64,000 nt of DNA from Membranipora membranacea (GCA_914767715.1 OU612072.1:2792001-2856000); one strand, 5' to 3'. Positions 13,601 through 24,083 are shown, counted from the first letter of the stretch. Notes: generated by a model from the letters alone, not told the origin. Numbers and translations: made by a program.

Positions 13601-16600
13601 GGCCGCTGATACCAGAGATAAGCCGGGGACAATCAGAACCATTGTACTACAAGACATGCCTGATGCCAGTAAAACTGTAAGCTCATTCAAACTTATCTTC
13701 TCCTGCAAATTTAGGATCTGACTGAATAAATAAATAGTGGCGATAATTCATAGGGCTCAGATATTTCATGTTGTGAGAAGGATTACAAGGTGGCTCAGTC
13801 GGAAAAATCATTGGTTGTTAATGTCTGTGTCACAGGCGGTGCATCAACCTGTCTGCAAATACCAAGTGTGCACAGATTGTACTGTCTCACCATCGAGTCT
13901 CCAAGAATTATAAATCAATGAAAATGTTTTCAGATGTCAATTGCCTTCTAACAAATCCACATGAGGTTACAAATATATTGTACGTTGCATGTATACCTAA
14001 GGATACAATACATGAGAATGCTTACGCAAAACAGTTAGATTCTATACCCACCTGTATCCAAGCCATACACCTGGAAAAATGAATGGAGGATAACTATCAG
14101 CCTCACTTTAAAACTGTGTTTTTTCGAAATATCTAAGGTCTATCATTTTGGTGAGGGAAAAATTAAAAAGAAGCCCGACTCCTAACCACTACACCACCCT
14201 GCTACCCGAGCTTTCAATATGTTAATATGAAGGATACTGTTGTATTTTTTTATTATTATTATTATAGTTATTGTTTTATTAATTTTTTTTCCTCATTTTT
14301 TTCAGGAATTTGTTTCCAACAACGCCTCAAGGAAGACGGTACAGAGAGCTAGAGCTCTACAGCTTCCACCCCTCCCCCAGAATATGGAGGTTATTGAAAT
14401 CCCACACATTTTACGGCAGACAATTGGTGATGTACCGTTGCCATTCTTGCTGCATGATAATAGGACACAGGGAAGGCGGCTTATTATATTTGCTTCTCGA
14501 CAATGTTTGCAGCACCTCAGTGAGGCAAGGTCATGGTAAGTGTTTGCAGTTAAAGTTAAAGGCATTGACCTATATTAATCATGTCTGAATAATTGAACAT
14601 TAGATCTACAGTGTCAGAATTAAGCCAAAACTGTAATGCTGGACATGTTATTCCAAAATTGATTATCAGCCTGTGTGATTTGGCTTTGCATCAATAACTG
14701 CATCAATAGACGGAGTAGGTGTTTTTTAAGGTTATTTTGCACGCTATCAGAGATTCACAGCTTGTAAAAGAAGGCTTTAAATTATTTCTACCTACCCAAT
14801 ATATTCAATAGTATTTTCTTAAATATGAATTGTAATTTTAGGTTCATGGATGGAAATTTTGGAATGTCACCCCAAAATCCTCAGTTTCAACAGCTCTACG
14901 TCATAAGAGGAGACTTAGCTCAGACTGCGGTATCACTGGTATACATCCTAATGGAGAGACTCGACCAGGAGGCCTACACAGAAGCACCCAATGTCATTCA
15001 ACATCAGTGCAACCATCTTAACATTCCTCTCAATCCCATGTACATTCACATGGATTTTGAGTTGGCTGCATGGAATGCAACAACCCTAGTATATCCTCAG
15101 GCAACTGTATCAGGTTGCTTCTACCACTTGTGCCAGGTGGGTGAAGGGACAATAAGCTAAGGATATCCATTGTCCGATCTCTTTATTAGACTATAACAAG
15201 GATACAATATGATACAGAAATAGGATACAAAAAATTGGATTTGGATCTTCATGAAAACCCAAACCAATGAGCTGCAGCAAAATTAAGATTTTCTTTATCA
15301 AATTATAGATCTATTACAACTGTGATTGGAGTCGGATGTTGCTCAGTTGGTTAGCGCGCCTGCCCTCTAACGCTCACGCGTTGCAGGTCTCAGGTCCGAA
15401 TCCTGCTGCAGTCTTCCAATTACTTGGCTCAATTGACGCCCCAGGTGTGCTCCGACCTGCCTGAAAACTGAGAGCAACTTGGCCCCAAATAAGGCGGCCG
15501 GGCCCTCAAGGCACCTTTATTTCTCAGTCTTCGCCTTGCGATTTTAACCCACATTTAACCCACATATGTTATGTATGATAACTTGTTCACCAACTAATTC
15601 TGACTAATTTCAACTTTGTTTGATGATTTTTCTATTTTCTATATTTCATTGGTCTCTTTATTTCAGAGTACGTGGCGGCATGTACAAATGATAAATGGAC
15701 TGGTTCAACAGTATATGGCTGATGAAGAAGTCAAGCTCTTCGTGGGGATGGTTGATGGCCTAGCATTCCTACCAGAAAATGATGTTGTTGGAGGAATGAG
15801 GCTGCTAAGAAGGATAGTCCCTAATATCGAAGGTATTTGCAGATGACAACACATATGGTTGGCGTTCAATGTACCTACAGCAAACTAGTGCTGCAGTCGT
15901 CATTTGTTTTGCATAAAAACCATAGTTGATCTCATTTGGATGTCCCAGTCAATGGCTTAGGCTGGGGTTTATGATGTCCGTGTGTTGGAATTCAGATCAA
16001 ATTCTTTTCATTAATACTTTAATATGTCATTGAGTATATCATTTTTTCATGGTGTTGGGTGGCATGGAAATATGGGAATTGTTAGATGTTTGTTAAGCTC
16101 CATGAAGAAGAAAATATGATGTTTTATGCTCACAAATTGTTGTCATTTTGAAATAATAGAAGACATTTAAGGCTATACAACATGATGTGAGTACCAAGCA
16201 TGAGTGTAATACTAACAACTCCTTTATGGCACATGGAAAATGCCCAACTCCTAATATGATGTTAATTGCAACTCCCTTTTTTTTAGGATTACCAGACCTT
16301 CTGGACTATTTTGACACTAACTACGTACGTGGTCCTTTGATAGTGCAGCCAGCGGCAAATGGATTAGGATTCTTGGCAAGGAGGAATGGGGAGCCTCGCT
16401 TTCCTCCAAACAAGTGGAATATGCATGAGATAACAGTGAATGACCTACCACGGACAAACAACTATTGTGAGTCCTGGAATAGTAGGTGAGAAACGAAGCA
16501 TAATCAATACATCATCTGTGACACTTTGTAACTTGTAGAACAAATAATGTGTCAGCCAAAACCATATTGACTCATAAAGGACAATTACGAAGTGAATTTT

Positions 16601-19600
16601 ATGCAGAGAAAAAAAAGACTGTTATCTTGAAACGCTTGCACAGAAGCTTAGTTAATGTTCATCCGGATTGTAGTATTGTACGAATTGGCAAATTGATATT
16701 TATTTGACCAATTTATTGAATTATTTAACTAGAATATAATACTTTGCACTTTCAGAATGAAGAAGTTCAAGGGAACAGACCATCCAACTCTGTGGGATCT
16801 TCTCAAAACCCTAAGGGAAGAGGACATGGTGGCCAGACTCGATATTAACAATACAGCCATCGGCAACCCTCCAAAGAAGGTTGTCAAACGGGTATATCGA
16901 GAACTAACAACCAGGCTCAAGGAGCTGTGCAGGCAGTACGATACAGGAGATGTCAATATGGAGGTCTTTCTCCGCCGAATAGGATACAACATTCGGTGGA
17001 AAGCACCACCCCATCACATTGAGCATTGACGTGTTAATAGCTTGACTACTTTTGTACTACTACATTCCACTTGTAAAGTTATTTGATTACATTTTAAAGA
17101 GTTGTCTCATTTGATAAAAGTAACAGACAACTCCCATTTTGGTAATAAACTGTTTAAATATATAACCCTAACAATATATATCTCAACCTACTCTGAAAGC
17201 TTTGAATGACTGATCCACGTCAAACACCCAAGAGTCCCAATACGAAGATAAATAATAACAATAGGGTAGGGGCCATTTTGTGCAAACCAAAAGCAGATGA
17301 TAACGAAGTTTATCTAATGCAAAAAAAACAATTTTCCTTTTCCCTTAAACTATAAAGTGTACATATGGCAACGGATTTATAACTTATAACCACATACATG
17401 ACAATATTGCTGTTGAATATCTTCTCTTTATAATCTATTGAAATATATTAACACAACTGGTATCGACAGCAGTATCCTTGTGTCACAAATAATGCATCAA
17501 ACTTTATATGTCATCCAATGGATGTTCACAGGCATTATTTGCTAATTATACATAAATGTGAGATGATTGTGGTCGAACAGTGTTCTTGATTCTCCTAAAT
17601 TTGTCAGAAGAACTATTTCACATAGACACATCTGTTCTCTGCTCTTTTTAAAAAAATTCATGGTCGGCAGTTCCATTCCCAGATGGATAAAATACTCTTT
17701 AATTTATCGCTCCTGTACCTTGCAATGTAGGTATGCCTCAGGGCAGCGTACTTGGCACGATGTTGTTTAACTGCATGATTGCCTCATTACCTAAGCTCCT
17801 AGATACTATCGGGGTGAAATGCCACTGTATGTTGATGACACTCAGTTCTGGGTGAGTTCCTGTGCGCGTGATTTCATCAAAAATTGTGAAAACAGCAATT
17901 GGTCGATAGTCAGGCAACCTTCTCCATCATCCCTCCTTCATGGAAAATAGCCATTTAAGACTGCGCTATTTAAGACTGAACCCCACAAAAAAACACAATT
18001 CACACCACTTCACCCAAGAATCAATGATTTCTAGACGTTTTACAAATAAACTTCATTATTATTATTATTATTGAAGCTTTAATGGCCAATGAATATAAGT
18101 TGTGACGCACGGGACTAAAAATTAGTAGTATCACGTTTGAAAAGAATAATTCTGCATCAAATGTGTTGTTGCAGAGTTAACACTTCCAATGAGCACAAGC
18201 AGGCTCAATCCCATCATAAAACATGTTTGAATAGTTTCTGTTCTCCACTCAAAATCAAATGTGAAATCAAACAGAAAAAAAGTGGGGTGCTTGATCAAGG
18301 AGTTAGAGACAACTCCTTGGCATGACTAATGTATAATTTAGTATCCTGTACGCCGACCTGCGCATCACAACACTGGTTGGTTATGTTTTGGCATACATAT
18401 CGGTATAGGAGAATTTTGTTCTACACTACAATAGTCACACGTTTCGTTATATTACTTAATTTAATTTACACAAGTTTTGTTATAGTTTGTTATAAGTTTG
18501 TCAGTATGTTTTCAGTCCGGTGGGTAACAAAATAATTTTTTAATTCGCCAATAGATCTTAATTTTGTGGCAAAGGTTCTGTATAACAAGTTCTTTGCTGT
18601 GTAATTACAGCTCAAATGCTTGCGCTATCTGAATGATTATTGTTAGATTTTCCATAGTAAATAGGACGTAATTGTGTGTCCTGTGCATTTTACGCAGTCC
18701 ATTACAGGTGGAAGGCAAATTTGGTGGTTTATCGTAATTAAACCAGTTGAATTTTTGTGTCGAACATATAAAATTCTCGACATTCTTTTTAAATGGGATC
18801 AAAAGAAGTTACAATACATAACTATTTAAGAGAAACAAAAGCTCTGCATAGTAACACCACATTTTGACGAAACGGCTCTGTAGACTATGTAGCTTTTCTA
18901 CCCTCGAGTAGGAAAACAAATTTTGTTGAATGTGTATATGGTCAGAAGAGATGTTAAAAACTTATCCATATCCATCATCATTTATACTAAATTTACAACA
19001 TGAAATTCAAGTTGTGAACATCCTGTGAGTCAAAAGCCCCTATTAAATGACTTTGCTGAATATTATGGCCATGGCCTAACCGTGAAAGTTCGTTTTGGGT
19101 GAACAGAGTTTTTCCTTCCTGTTAGTTGTAACTGTAACTTTTTATACAACTAATAAATACAGAGATAACCTGCTCTATGTTCAATCATCGTAGTCTTATC
19201 AATGTCATTAGTAAGCATGAGTCTCTAGGGCAGCGATGAGTCAAGACTTGGCTTTCAAAAAAAAGTTGGTAATAATCCAAAGTTATTGTCATATAGAATG
19301 GTTGGGAAATATTTACTACAAGTCACTAGCTCTCAGTTTGTGGATCCCAACCAACCCCAGATATCATTGAAATTGAACGAAGAAACTTCGAGACTTGAAC
19401 AGTGAAGGAGATGGCTCTAACCAACTGAACCACCCCCTACTCTGATCAAGCAATCCGCAGCTGTAATGTGACTAAAAAAAAGTACAACGTGGCTTGATCT
19501 CCTTTGGTTATATATTTTGGCATTTTGGCAATGGTATTTTGGGATATGGTATGTTGTCCCGCATGGTATTATGTCCAATCTGGCTTTATATCCACTGGTA

Positions 19601-20923
19601 TTTTGACACATCTGGCTTTATATCCACTGGTATTTTGACACATCTGGCTTTATATCCACTGGTATTTTGACACATCTGGCTTTATATCCACTGGTATTTT
19701 GACACAACTGGCGTTTTGTACAACTGGTATTTTGGCATTGGTATATTGTGCAGTGGTGTTTTCACCTATGGTATTATGGCCATGGCATTACGACAATGGC
19801 ATTATGGCAATGGCATTTTGTCCCAATGGCATTTTGGCCATGGCATTTTGACACGGAATCGTCATCGATACATTGACCCACCACTAAAAAGCCTAATTTT
19901 GGTCCAGCTAACAGTATGAGTTGAAATGGGGTCTTTCTTGCTCTCCACCCCTGTCCTTTTTGACTTGAACAAACTCTCCCTTTCATAGCAACATACCTGT
20001 AATATTGATGGCCATACTCATCTGGAAGAACTTAAAATGTGGCTCCAGCATCATCTCAAGTCTAAGACCATTCAATCCTGTAGAATCTCTGTCCATATAT
20101 CCGTACTTCATCATGTAATCTCGGGCTAACTTGAGGTCGATTCTTTTGGCTCTTCTGTCCACCTGCTCATCCACTGATATCTCGGTGTCTTCGTGCGCGA
20201 GATCTTGTACACTGTCTTCATCATAATCGGACTCCTCGGTTTCATCATCACTGTCGATGACTACTCTTCCCCTGCTGTGGACTTGCTCATTTATTGAGTC
20301 TAACTCTGTAACAGTGTCTTCATTGCTCTGCACTGTATTATAACTCATTGAGTCTATGTTGTGTTGTAGAAGTGCTGATGATGCTGTGCCATCACTGCCA
20401 ATAAAGACTACCCCTCGGTCAGCGTCTTCTAGATTGTTGCTTACTGGTATGCCACCGATTTTTATCACTGAAACTTATGTAAGAAAGATAGTTTTTAAAA
20501 AACGACAACATAATGGACAAATGTGATGGATGCATACTTATCCCATTTGATCGCTCTACAGTTTTGTGCTCGTGTTACCTACCATTATTGAATAATATGG
20601 AAAGATGAACAGCTAGCAAAGTTTATTTCAGCAAGGAGATACTGGGTTTACTGTTACTTCCTTGATTTCAGCAGCCCAAAATAAAACGAGCTTGAATTGT
20701 ATTGTGATTATGTGATAAGGTGTAGTACCTGGCCCCTAGCCAATGTATTGGCTCTGATTGGTGGGTGGGCAGAAGAGCCAACACATCGTCTACCACCCCC
20801 CCCCCCCCCATAAATCTGAGTACAAAAAAATACATTGTCATGCTGTACGGTTCTCTTTAGGATAAACTTTAATTACTCACCAAAAGAAACAGAGAGGAAT
20901 AAACAACACTGTATGCCCCTCAT
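4685..20923 (-). CDS. secreted matrix metalloproteinase, 7 coding exons, 417 aa
   Basis: Zinc endopeptidase of the MMP (M10A) family, expected to cleave extracellular matrix or pericellular proteins. Exons in coding order: 20923-20881, 20467-19997, 8749-8648, 8102-7989, 7951-7848, 6008-5807, 4902-4685. All junctions are GT-AG and the phases agree (1254 nt including stop). Residues 1-15 form a short signal peptide. Residues about 16-118 are an acidic, Ser/Asp-rich region. Residues 126-191 match the peptidoglycan-binding-like prodomain and end in a cysteine switch HRCDLPD (C187; the usual form is PRCGVPD). A furin-type R-E-K-R (199-202) precedes the catalytic domain, and a second R-A-K-R lies at 120-123. 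The zinc motif HELGHALGISH (H355, E356, H359, H365) is followed by the Met-turn M373. The protein stops about 45 residues later, so no hemopexin repeats are encoded. Intron 2 (8750-19996) contains a whole MULE transposon. The first exon rests only on ATG, signal-like sequence and phase. Confidence 0.88.
7318..7432. repeat. dispersed repeat fragment (family with GCTAACATTAA..ACTAAACTC)
   Basis: This intronic segment shares the order 'agctaacattaa-tcact', 'ctttatatagacac' and 'actagct-tactaaactct' with 57727-57880. It shares the shorter 'ctagct.aactaaactc' block with copies at 52300-52360 and 52795-52850. It is a diverged interspersed repeat of unknown class. Confidence 0.5.
9769..9777. repeat. 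target-site duplication, left (GTCATCGAT)
   Basis: Nine bases immediately outside the left end of the MULE. The identical 9-mer in direct orientation abuts the right end at 19861-19869. Nine bases is the usual duplication length for Mutator-like elements. Confidence 0.9.
9778..10257 (+). repeat. MULE left terminal inverted repeat
   Basis: About 480 bp matching the complement of 19382-19860. The outer part is a string of AATGCCAT(G/T) repeats (9790-9870). Next come four tandem 32-bp units (9933-10060) of the form GTGTCAAAATACCAGTGG followed by ATATAAAGCCAGAT. Then there is a tRNA-like block (10201-10250). Weaker similarity to the right arm continues to about 10318. The open frames in it are mirrored in the other arm and are not genes. 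Confidence 0.92.
9933..10060 (+). repeat. four 32-bp subterminal tandem repeats in left MULE arm
   Basis: Four head-to-tail 32-bp units with one or two differences, mirrored as four units at about 19578-19706 in the other arm. Subterminal repeats of this kind are typical transposase-binding arrays; binding here is inferred. Confidence 0.8.
10201..10318 (+). repeat. tRNA-derived SINE-like block at the inner end of the left MULE arm
   Basis: GGGGGTGGTTCAGTTGGTTAG resembles the 5' end and A box of a tRNA, and TTCAAGTCTC resembles a degenerate B box. A tail with 'cttgggttagttgggccc' and 'ctgaaggctagtg' follows. The complementary inner part of the right arm carries the same head and a related tail (complement of 19321-19440, including 'aactgagagc'). 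The SINE at 15332 has matching elements, so the inner arms appear to contain SINE sequence. Confidence 0.5.
10970..11610 (-). pseudogene. degenerate LINE reverse-transcriptase fragment
   Basis: Read on the minus strand, 11400-11606 gives a KPWMTK-containing linker typical of the region between endonuclease and reverse transcriptase in non-LTR elements. About 11330-11080 gives ENYLLNRKQFVLVN, then in shifted frames a GAPQSSVLG block (GVPQGSVLG in intact enzymes) and PALFIIYNVDLLN. Several frameshifts and stops break it. It is a dead fragment inside the MULE. Confidence 0.7.
11611..12890. other. MULE interior upstream of the transposase
   Basis: Two open frames of 100 and 83 codons (12075-12377 and 12421-12672, plus strand) lie here. 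Neither shows a recognisable motif or a good splice or start context. The segment probably holds the transposase 5' UTR and promoter. No TATA element can be singled out in this AT-rich background. Confidence 0.4.
12891..17029 (+). CDS. MULE transposase with FLYWCH zinc finger, 7 exons, 499 aa, intact
   Basis: Mutator-like transposase, expected to bind the terminal repeats and catalyse DNA cleavage and strand transfer. Exons: 12891-13073, 13524-13676, 14306-14535, 14842-15136, 15667-15832, 16287-16485, 16756-17029. Every junction is GT-AG, the phases agree, and the 1500-nt frame has no internal stop. Residues 19-68 fit a FLYWCH zinc finger (F23, Y25, C37, C47, H66, H68; its zinc ligands span exons 1 and 2). 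The MULE domain follows: FMDGNF (D192), a QLYVI strand, IHMDFELAAWNA (D260), GCFYHLC with a CxxH pair, and RTNNYCESWNSR (E404), which corresponds to the TNNxxExWH block of animal MULE transposases. D192, D260 and E404 are my proposed DDE triad. A conserved 'hPtLWdLlktLreED' helix follows. AATAAA lies at 17144-17149. The gene sits inside the transposon's own inverted repeats. Confidence 0.9.
15332..15530 (+). mobile_element. tRNA-derived SINE inside a transposase intron
   Basis: The head resembles a tRNA gene: TGCTCAGTTGGTTAGCGC matches an A box region and GGTCCGAATCC matches the B box consensus. A non-tRNA body follows ('ttacttggctcaattgacgcccc', 'gaaaactgagagcaacttggcccc'). The tRNA part lacks a foldable acceptor stem, so it is not a functional tRNA gene. 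The body shares words with the inner ends of the MULE arms. It lies in the intron between transposase exons 4 and 5 and leaves the splice sites untouched. Confidence 0.72.
17030..17690. other. transposase 3' UTR and MULE interior
   Basis: Contains the AATAAA at 17144-17149, 115 nt after the transposase stop. No other gene is recognisable up to the LINE fragment. Confidence 0.5.
17691..18075 (+). pseudogene. degenerate LINE (CR1/L2-like) reverse-transcriptase fragment with ATT tail
   Basis: 17731-17820 reads VGMPQGSVLGTMLFN and continues to a 'GVKCH' segment. After a one-base frame change comes YVDDTQFW, the YxDDTQ polymerase motif of CR1/L2-type non-LTR elements. A run of ATT triplets at 18054-18071 looks like the 3' microsatellite tail of such an element. 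It is truncated and frameshifted, and different from the LINE debris at 10970-11610. Confidence 0.72.
18076..19381. other. MULE interior, right side, no gene seen
   Basis: AT-rich, with only short open frames on both strands. No motif or splice structure is recognisable. Confidence 0.4.
19382..19860 (-). repeat. MULE right terminal inverted repeat
   Basis: Complementary to 9778-10257 with few differences: the same four 32-bp units, the same GCCAT-rich outer array and the same tRNA-like inner block (complement of 19390-19440). The outermost bases, GATTCCGTG on the complement, differ from the left end GGTACCCGG at several positions, so the extreme tips are less conserved than the interior. Confidence 0.92.
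19861..19869. repeat. target-site duplication, right (GTCATCGAT)
   Basis: Direct copy of 9769-9777, directly outside the right end of the MULE. Confidence 0.9.
20881..20923 (-). CDS. metalloproteinase first coding exon (signal peptide)
   Basis: Forty-three bases from an ATG (20921-20923 on the complement) encode 14 residues with a Cys/Leu/Phe-rich hydrophobic core. They end in G followed by GTGAGT. The single leftover base joins the TG that opens the next exon (after TTTCAG at 20468) to give a Val codon, so frame is kept. Chosen because it is the nearest upstream ATG exon with a good donor in the right phase. A transcript would settle it. Confidence 0.65.
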
Positions 20924-23900
20924 ATTCAATCCTCTATTACGGGGCTGACTGCAGCCTTTTATCAAAGATACCCAGATCGCTTTCAACTCCAAGTATTAAC
21001 TGTCTTTTAAATTCTAACGTAATCTGTTGATATTTAACAGTCCATGTCTGCTGGGACCATACCAAAGTGTGACTAAACACAGCCAGGATTATCTTACTTT
21101 TATTAGTGATAATCTTTAATCTGCCTCATTAAATTACGTCTCTATAAAGGGGGTGTAGACATTCACCAAATGGTGCAATCAGGGGTGTGATCTTTCTCCT
21201 ATCACCATTGTGATAATATCATTTATATTCGAGTCTGCAAAGTCAGCTCAGTCCAGCATCTGATCTTAGTAATCTGCTAATCCTTATGCAGAGAATCAAG
21301 ACTTATCAGGATGGATGAAAGACCACTTTTTCAGTGAACGATTTGAATGTTTGTTCCACCAAGTTACTTATTTTTATTGGTCACAAGTATGACACAGTAT
21401 GACAGTTATTTGGTTAATTGATCTTGCAAAGTCTCCCCCCCCTGTTTCGATTTATATCCACCTCCTGTATGTAGTTGTATTCAAAGACAGAATGATCATG
21501 AGCGCATCGGTACATGATATTAATCCCTTTCATTTCCTCTCACTAATCCGTGACATTTTTTTTCAATTGGCATCTGTGTAGTTTGCTGTCGGTAGACTTT
21601 GATAATTAGTCAGACTCTAATTGTCTTTAATCTTGAAGTATATTTTTGTACTATTCAATGCACTCCCACTTCATAACTCTATTATTAATCTTTTTCTACC
21701 CCATTATAAACTCTCATATAAATCTCAATCTTGATGGGATCTAAAAGGAGGTCAGTAAATTACTTTTTTAACATACTATTGTAATCTGCAAACTTCCAAA
21801 AAACTCTTGCAATGAGTAAAATAAATTGTATAAAAGTAAGCAGACACTAACTGCCAGAGTTTTATATTACTTCCTTCTATTCCTATGTGTTACATTTACT
21901 TTTTTGTCCAACAGATTTATGGTGCTATCATTAATAACAACAATTTGCGGTTGTCATTGGCCTTTGATAGCCGATTTGATTAATCAACCAAGGTGCTGGT
22001 AGGGTAAGTACTATATCGACAAGACAAAACTTTTTGGACAACAGATTCAAAAACATTCCATCTTGTTGTTTATAAAGAGTGTTGCATAGCTGTAATAATG
22101 CTACCAGTACCACTTTCTAATCATGAAGCATACTTGCTCTACTTATAAAGTTTTTTGGATGGTAACACCGCGCCTCCTAATTTGGTTAGTTTGATATAAT
22201 AATAAAGTAGTGAGATATCTGTAATCTTATCATGATGAACATGGTCTTTAGCGTAAAATTCATAGCTTTAGAAATTATCAATCAGTGTGTCATGTTGAGG
22301 TGGTATTTATGGCACCGCCAAAATCGTGGTTTTTTAAAGAAATAGTACATATTATTTATATTTTTGTAAACTATTATAGGAAATTTCTCAGAAACTCACA
22401 ATGGGTATTTTCCTCTCTGTCCTGTCCTAAATTAACGCCCACTTGTTAGTCGGTACAGTGTCAAATGTCAGGGAAAACCCATCGGAATGAATTGCAGCGA
22501 ATAGTTTTCCTTAGTTAGTATTTTTTTCATTCATTTGAAATGTTTGTTTTGTGACATTTTTTTATATAATTGGCTCTTGGCAGCCCATGAATTTTTTGGG
22601 TGTATTTAGTACCATTTATTAACTTAAATGTCCATTATTACCATTTTAACAGCACTTTGGGTCACAATAGTAGCTGTTGATTAATTTTTGGGTGTATTTT
22701 GACACATTTTTCAGCTCAAATGTCCATTACTGACAATTTTACAGCTCTTAGTCTCACCATTGTAGCCGCTGATGGTTGAGTTTTGTTACCAATCTCTCAA
22801 CACATTTTAACAAAGACTCAATTGGTTTGACCTGCCAGATGTTATTATCGGATGATCCATTACATCAGATCAATTTTGGAAGTGTTGTTATCGATAATAG
22901 GATCCTTTACTCCCACCATATCTAGTAAGTGGATTATCTAACCTCCAGCCTGGCACCGATTTGCTCTTTAGATGGTGTTTGATCATGTAGTAATAGTGTT
23001 ACCTCTCAATGGTACACATCTGATTATTGACAGTTTCAAGCCTTCATTAGGAGGTCGTTATAATATCTCATTAATCAGAATTGTGAGGTGGCGGCCATGA
23101 AATGGAACAACTAATTAAGCATTGTTGGCATCCAAACTTTCTCAGCCAAAACATCCAATTACTGATACCATTAACGAGGATAAGCCAGTAATAAATCTGA
23201 TTCATTTCCTGGAAATATTAGGTATCAGCCAACAAACCTGCTATAACATGACGTACGTGGTCTTTAATCCAATCAGAAGTCACTACGAGTATATTGTTGA
23301 TGAAAACAAGTGGCTAAAACTCTCATAATAATAAAATGATAATGCTTTACTGAAATTTGGAAATAAATCTTTTCTTTCAACTTTAAAATCTTTAGTTAGA
23401 TTTTATTGAGACCTTCACACTTTTATTTGATTTGGACAAGCGATGAAGCTGGAGAGTGGGCGGCTAATAGAAAAGTCTGTCAGCTCTAGGCCAAAGCTCA
23501 GCTCAAACAAAGACTGTAGGACAGACACTACCAGGCATCAAATTACAGGTGACCCGAGCCTACACCTTTTCTGCTCATCGGTGTGTGGTCAGAAGTATAC
23601 AGAATTACCATGAAAAAATAGATCCACAAACTGCGGGGTGGTCTAGTGCATTTAATGCATCTGCGAAAACCATAGATGTAAGTAAAATTAGGAATTCTGT
23701 GAATGTATTCTTATATCTATGACAAGCACAAGTCTCTCTGGGGAGACAACTGCCAATTTTTGACCATTTTTTGTTGCCGTACACCTAATAACATTATAAG
23801 GCCTGTATGTTACTTAGTAAAATTATTACCATATCATCTCCCTTCACAGAACCTTCTAAAAGTCAACATGACTTGTAACTGAGTAAGAGGTCAGTTACCA

Positions 23901-24083
23901 GTACCTGTAACTGGGAAAGATAAGGGTATTTGAAGAAAGTTTGCTTACCCCTGCTTGGTACATCTCAAGATAGAGCAACGAGATAACATTATGTGATCAA
24001 TAAGCTAACCCATTTTAGTGTACACTGTGCTACATATCGTCTCACATAATACCTTTGTAGAGCTGTCGGTGACGAAACGTACC
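20924..24083. other. intergenic, about 3.1 kb
   Basis: Lies between the metalloproteinase first exon (minus strand) and the secreted propeller gene (plus strand), so it should hold both promoters. A 68-codon open frame at 23122-23328 (plus) has no recognisable domain. A C homopolymer lies at about 20795-20808, just inside the metalloproteinase first intron. Confidence 0.4.

Larger units (their letters stand above)
9778..19860 (+). mobile_element. full-length Mutator-like (MULE) DNA transposon, 10,083 bp
   Basis: The element is bounded by an exact 9-bp direct duplication (9769-9777 and 19861-19869). The inverted termini start GGTACCCGG on the left and GATTCCGTG on the right (complement), align without offset, and become near identical from AATGCCATGG inward for about 480 bp. 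Inside lies an intact spliced transposase gene with a FLYWCH zinc finger and MULE catalytic domain. The interior also holds LINE reverse-transcriptase debris on both strands (about 10970-11610 minus, 17690-18075 plus) and a tRNA-SINE in a transposase intron (15332-15530), so part of its length comes from nested insertions or captured DNA. It sits in an intron of the metalloproteinase gene on the opposite strand. Animal MULEs with FLYWCH-type transposases are known (for example the Phantom group), but I cannot assign the subfamily by eye. Confidence 0.92.

Noticed and set aside
14302-14588. Open frames on the minus strand and in another plus frame over transposase exon 3
   Set aside because: They are shadows of the real transposase exon, which alone has splice sites and matching phase on both sides.
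15340-15415. Possible tRNA gene
   Set aside because: A and B box-like words are present, but the acceptor and anticodon stems do not pair and a SINE body follows.
24018-24083. Upstream start for the propeller gene giving 22 more residues
   Set aside because: The ATG at 24084 is followed directly by the signal-peptide core, while the upstream extension would bury it.
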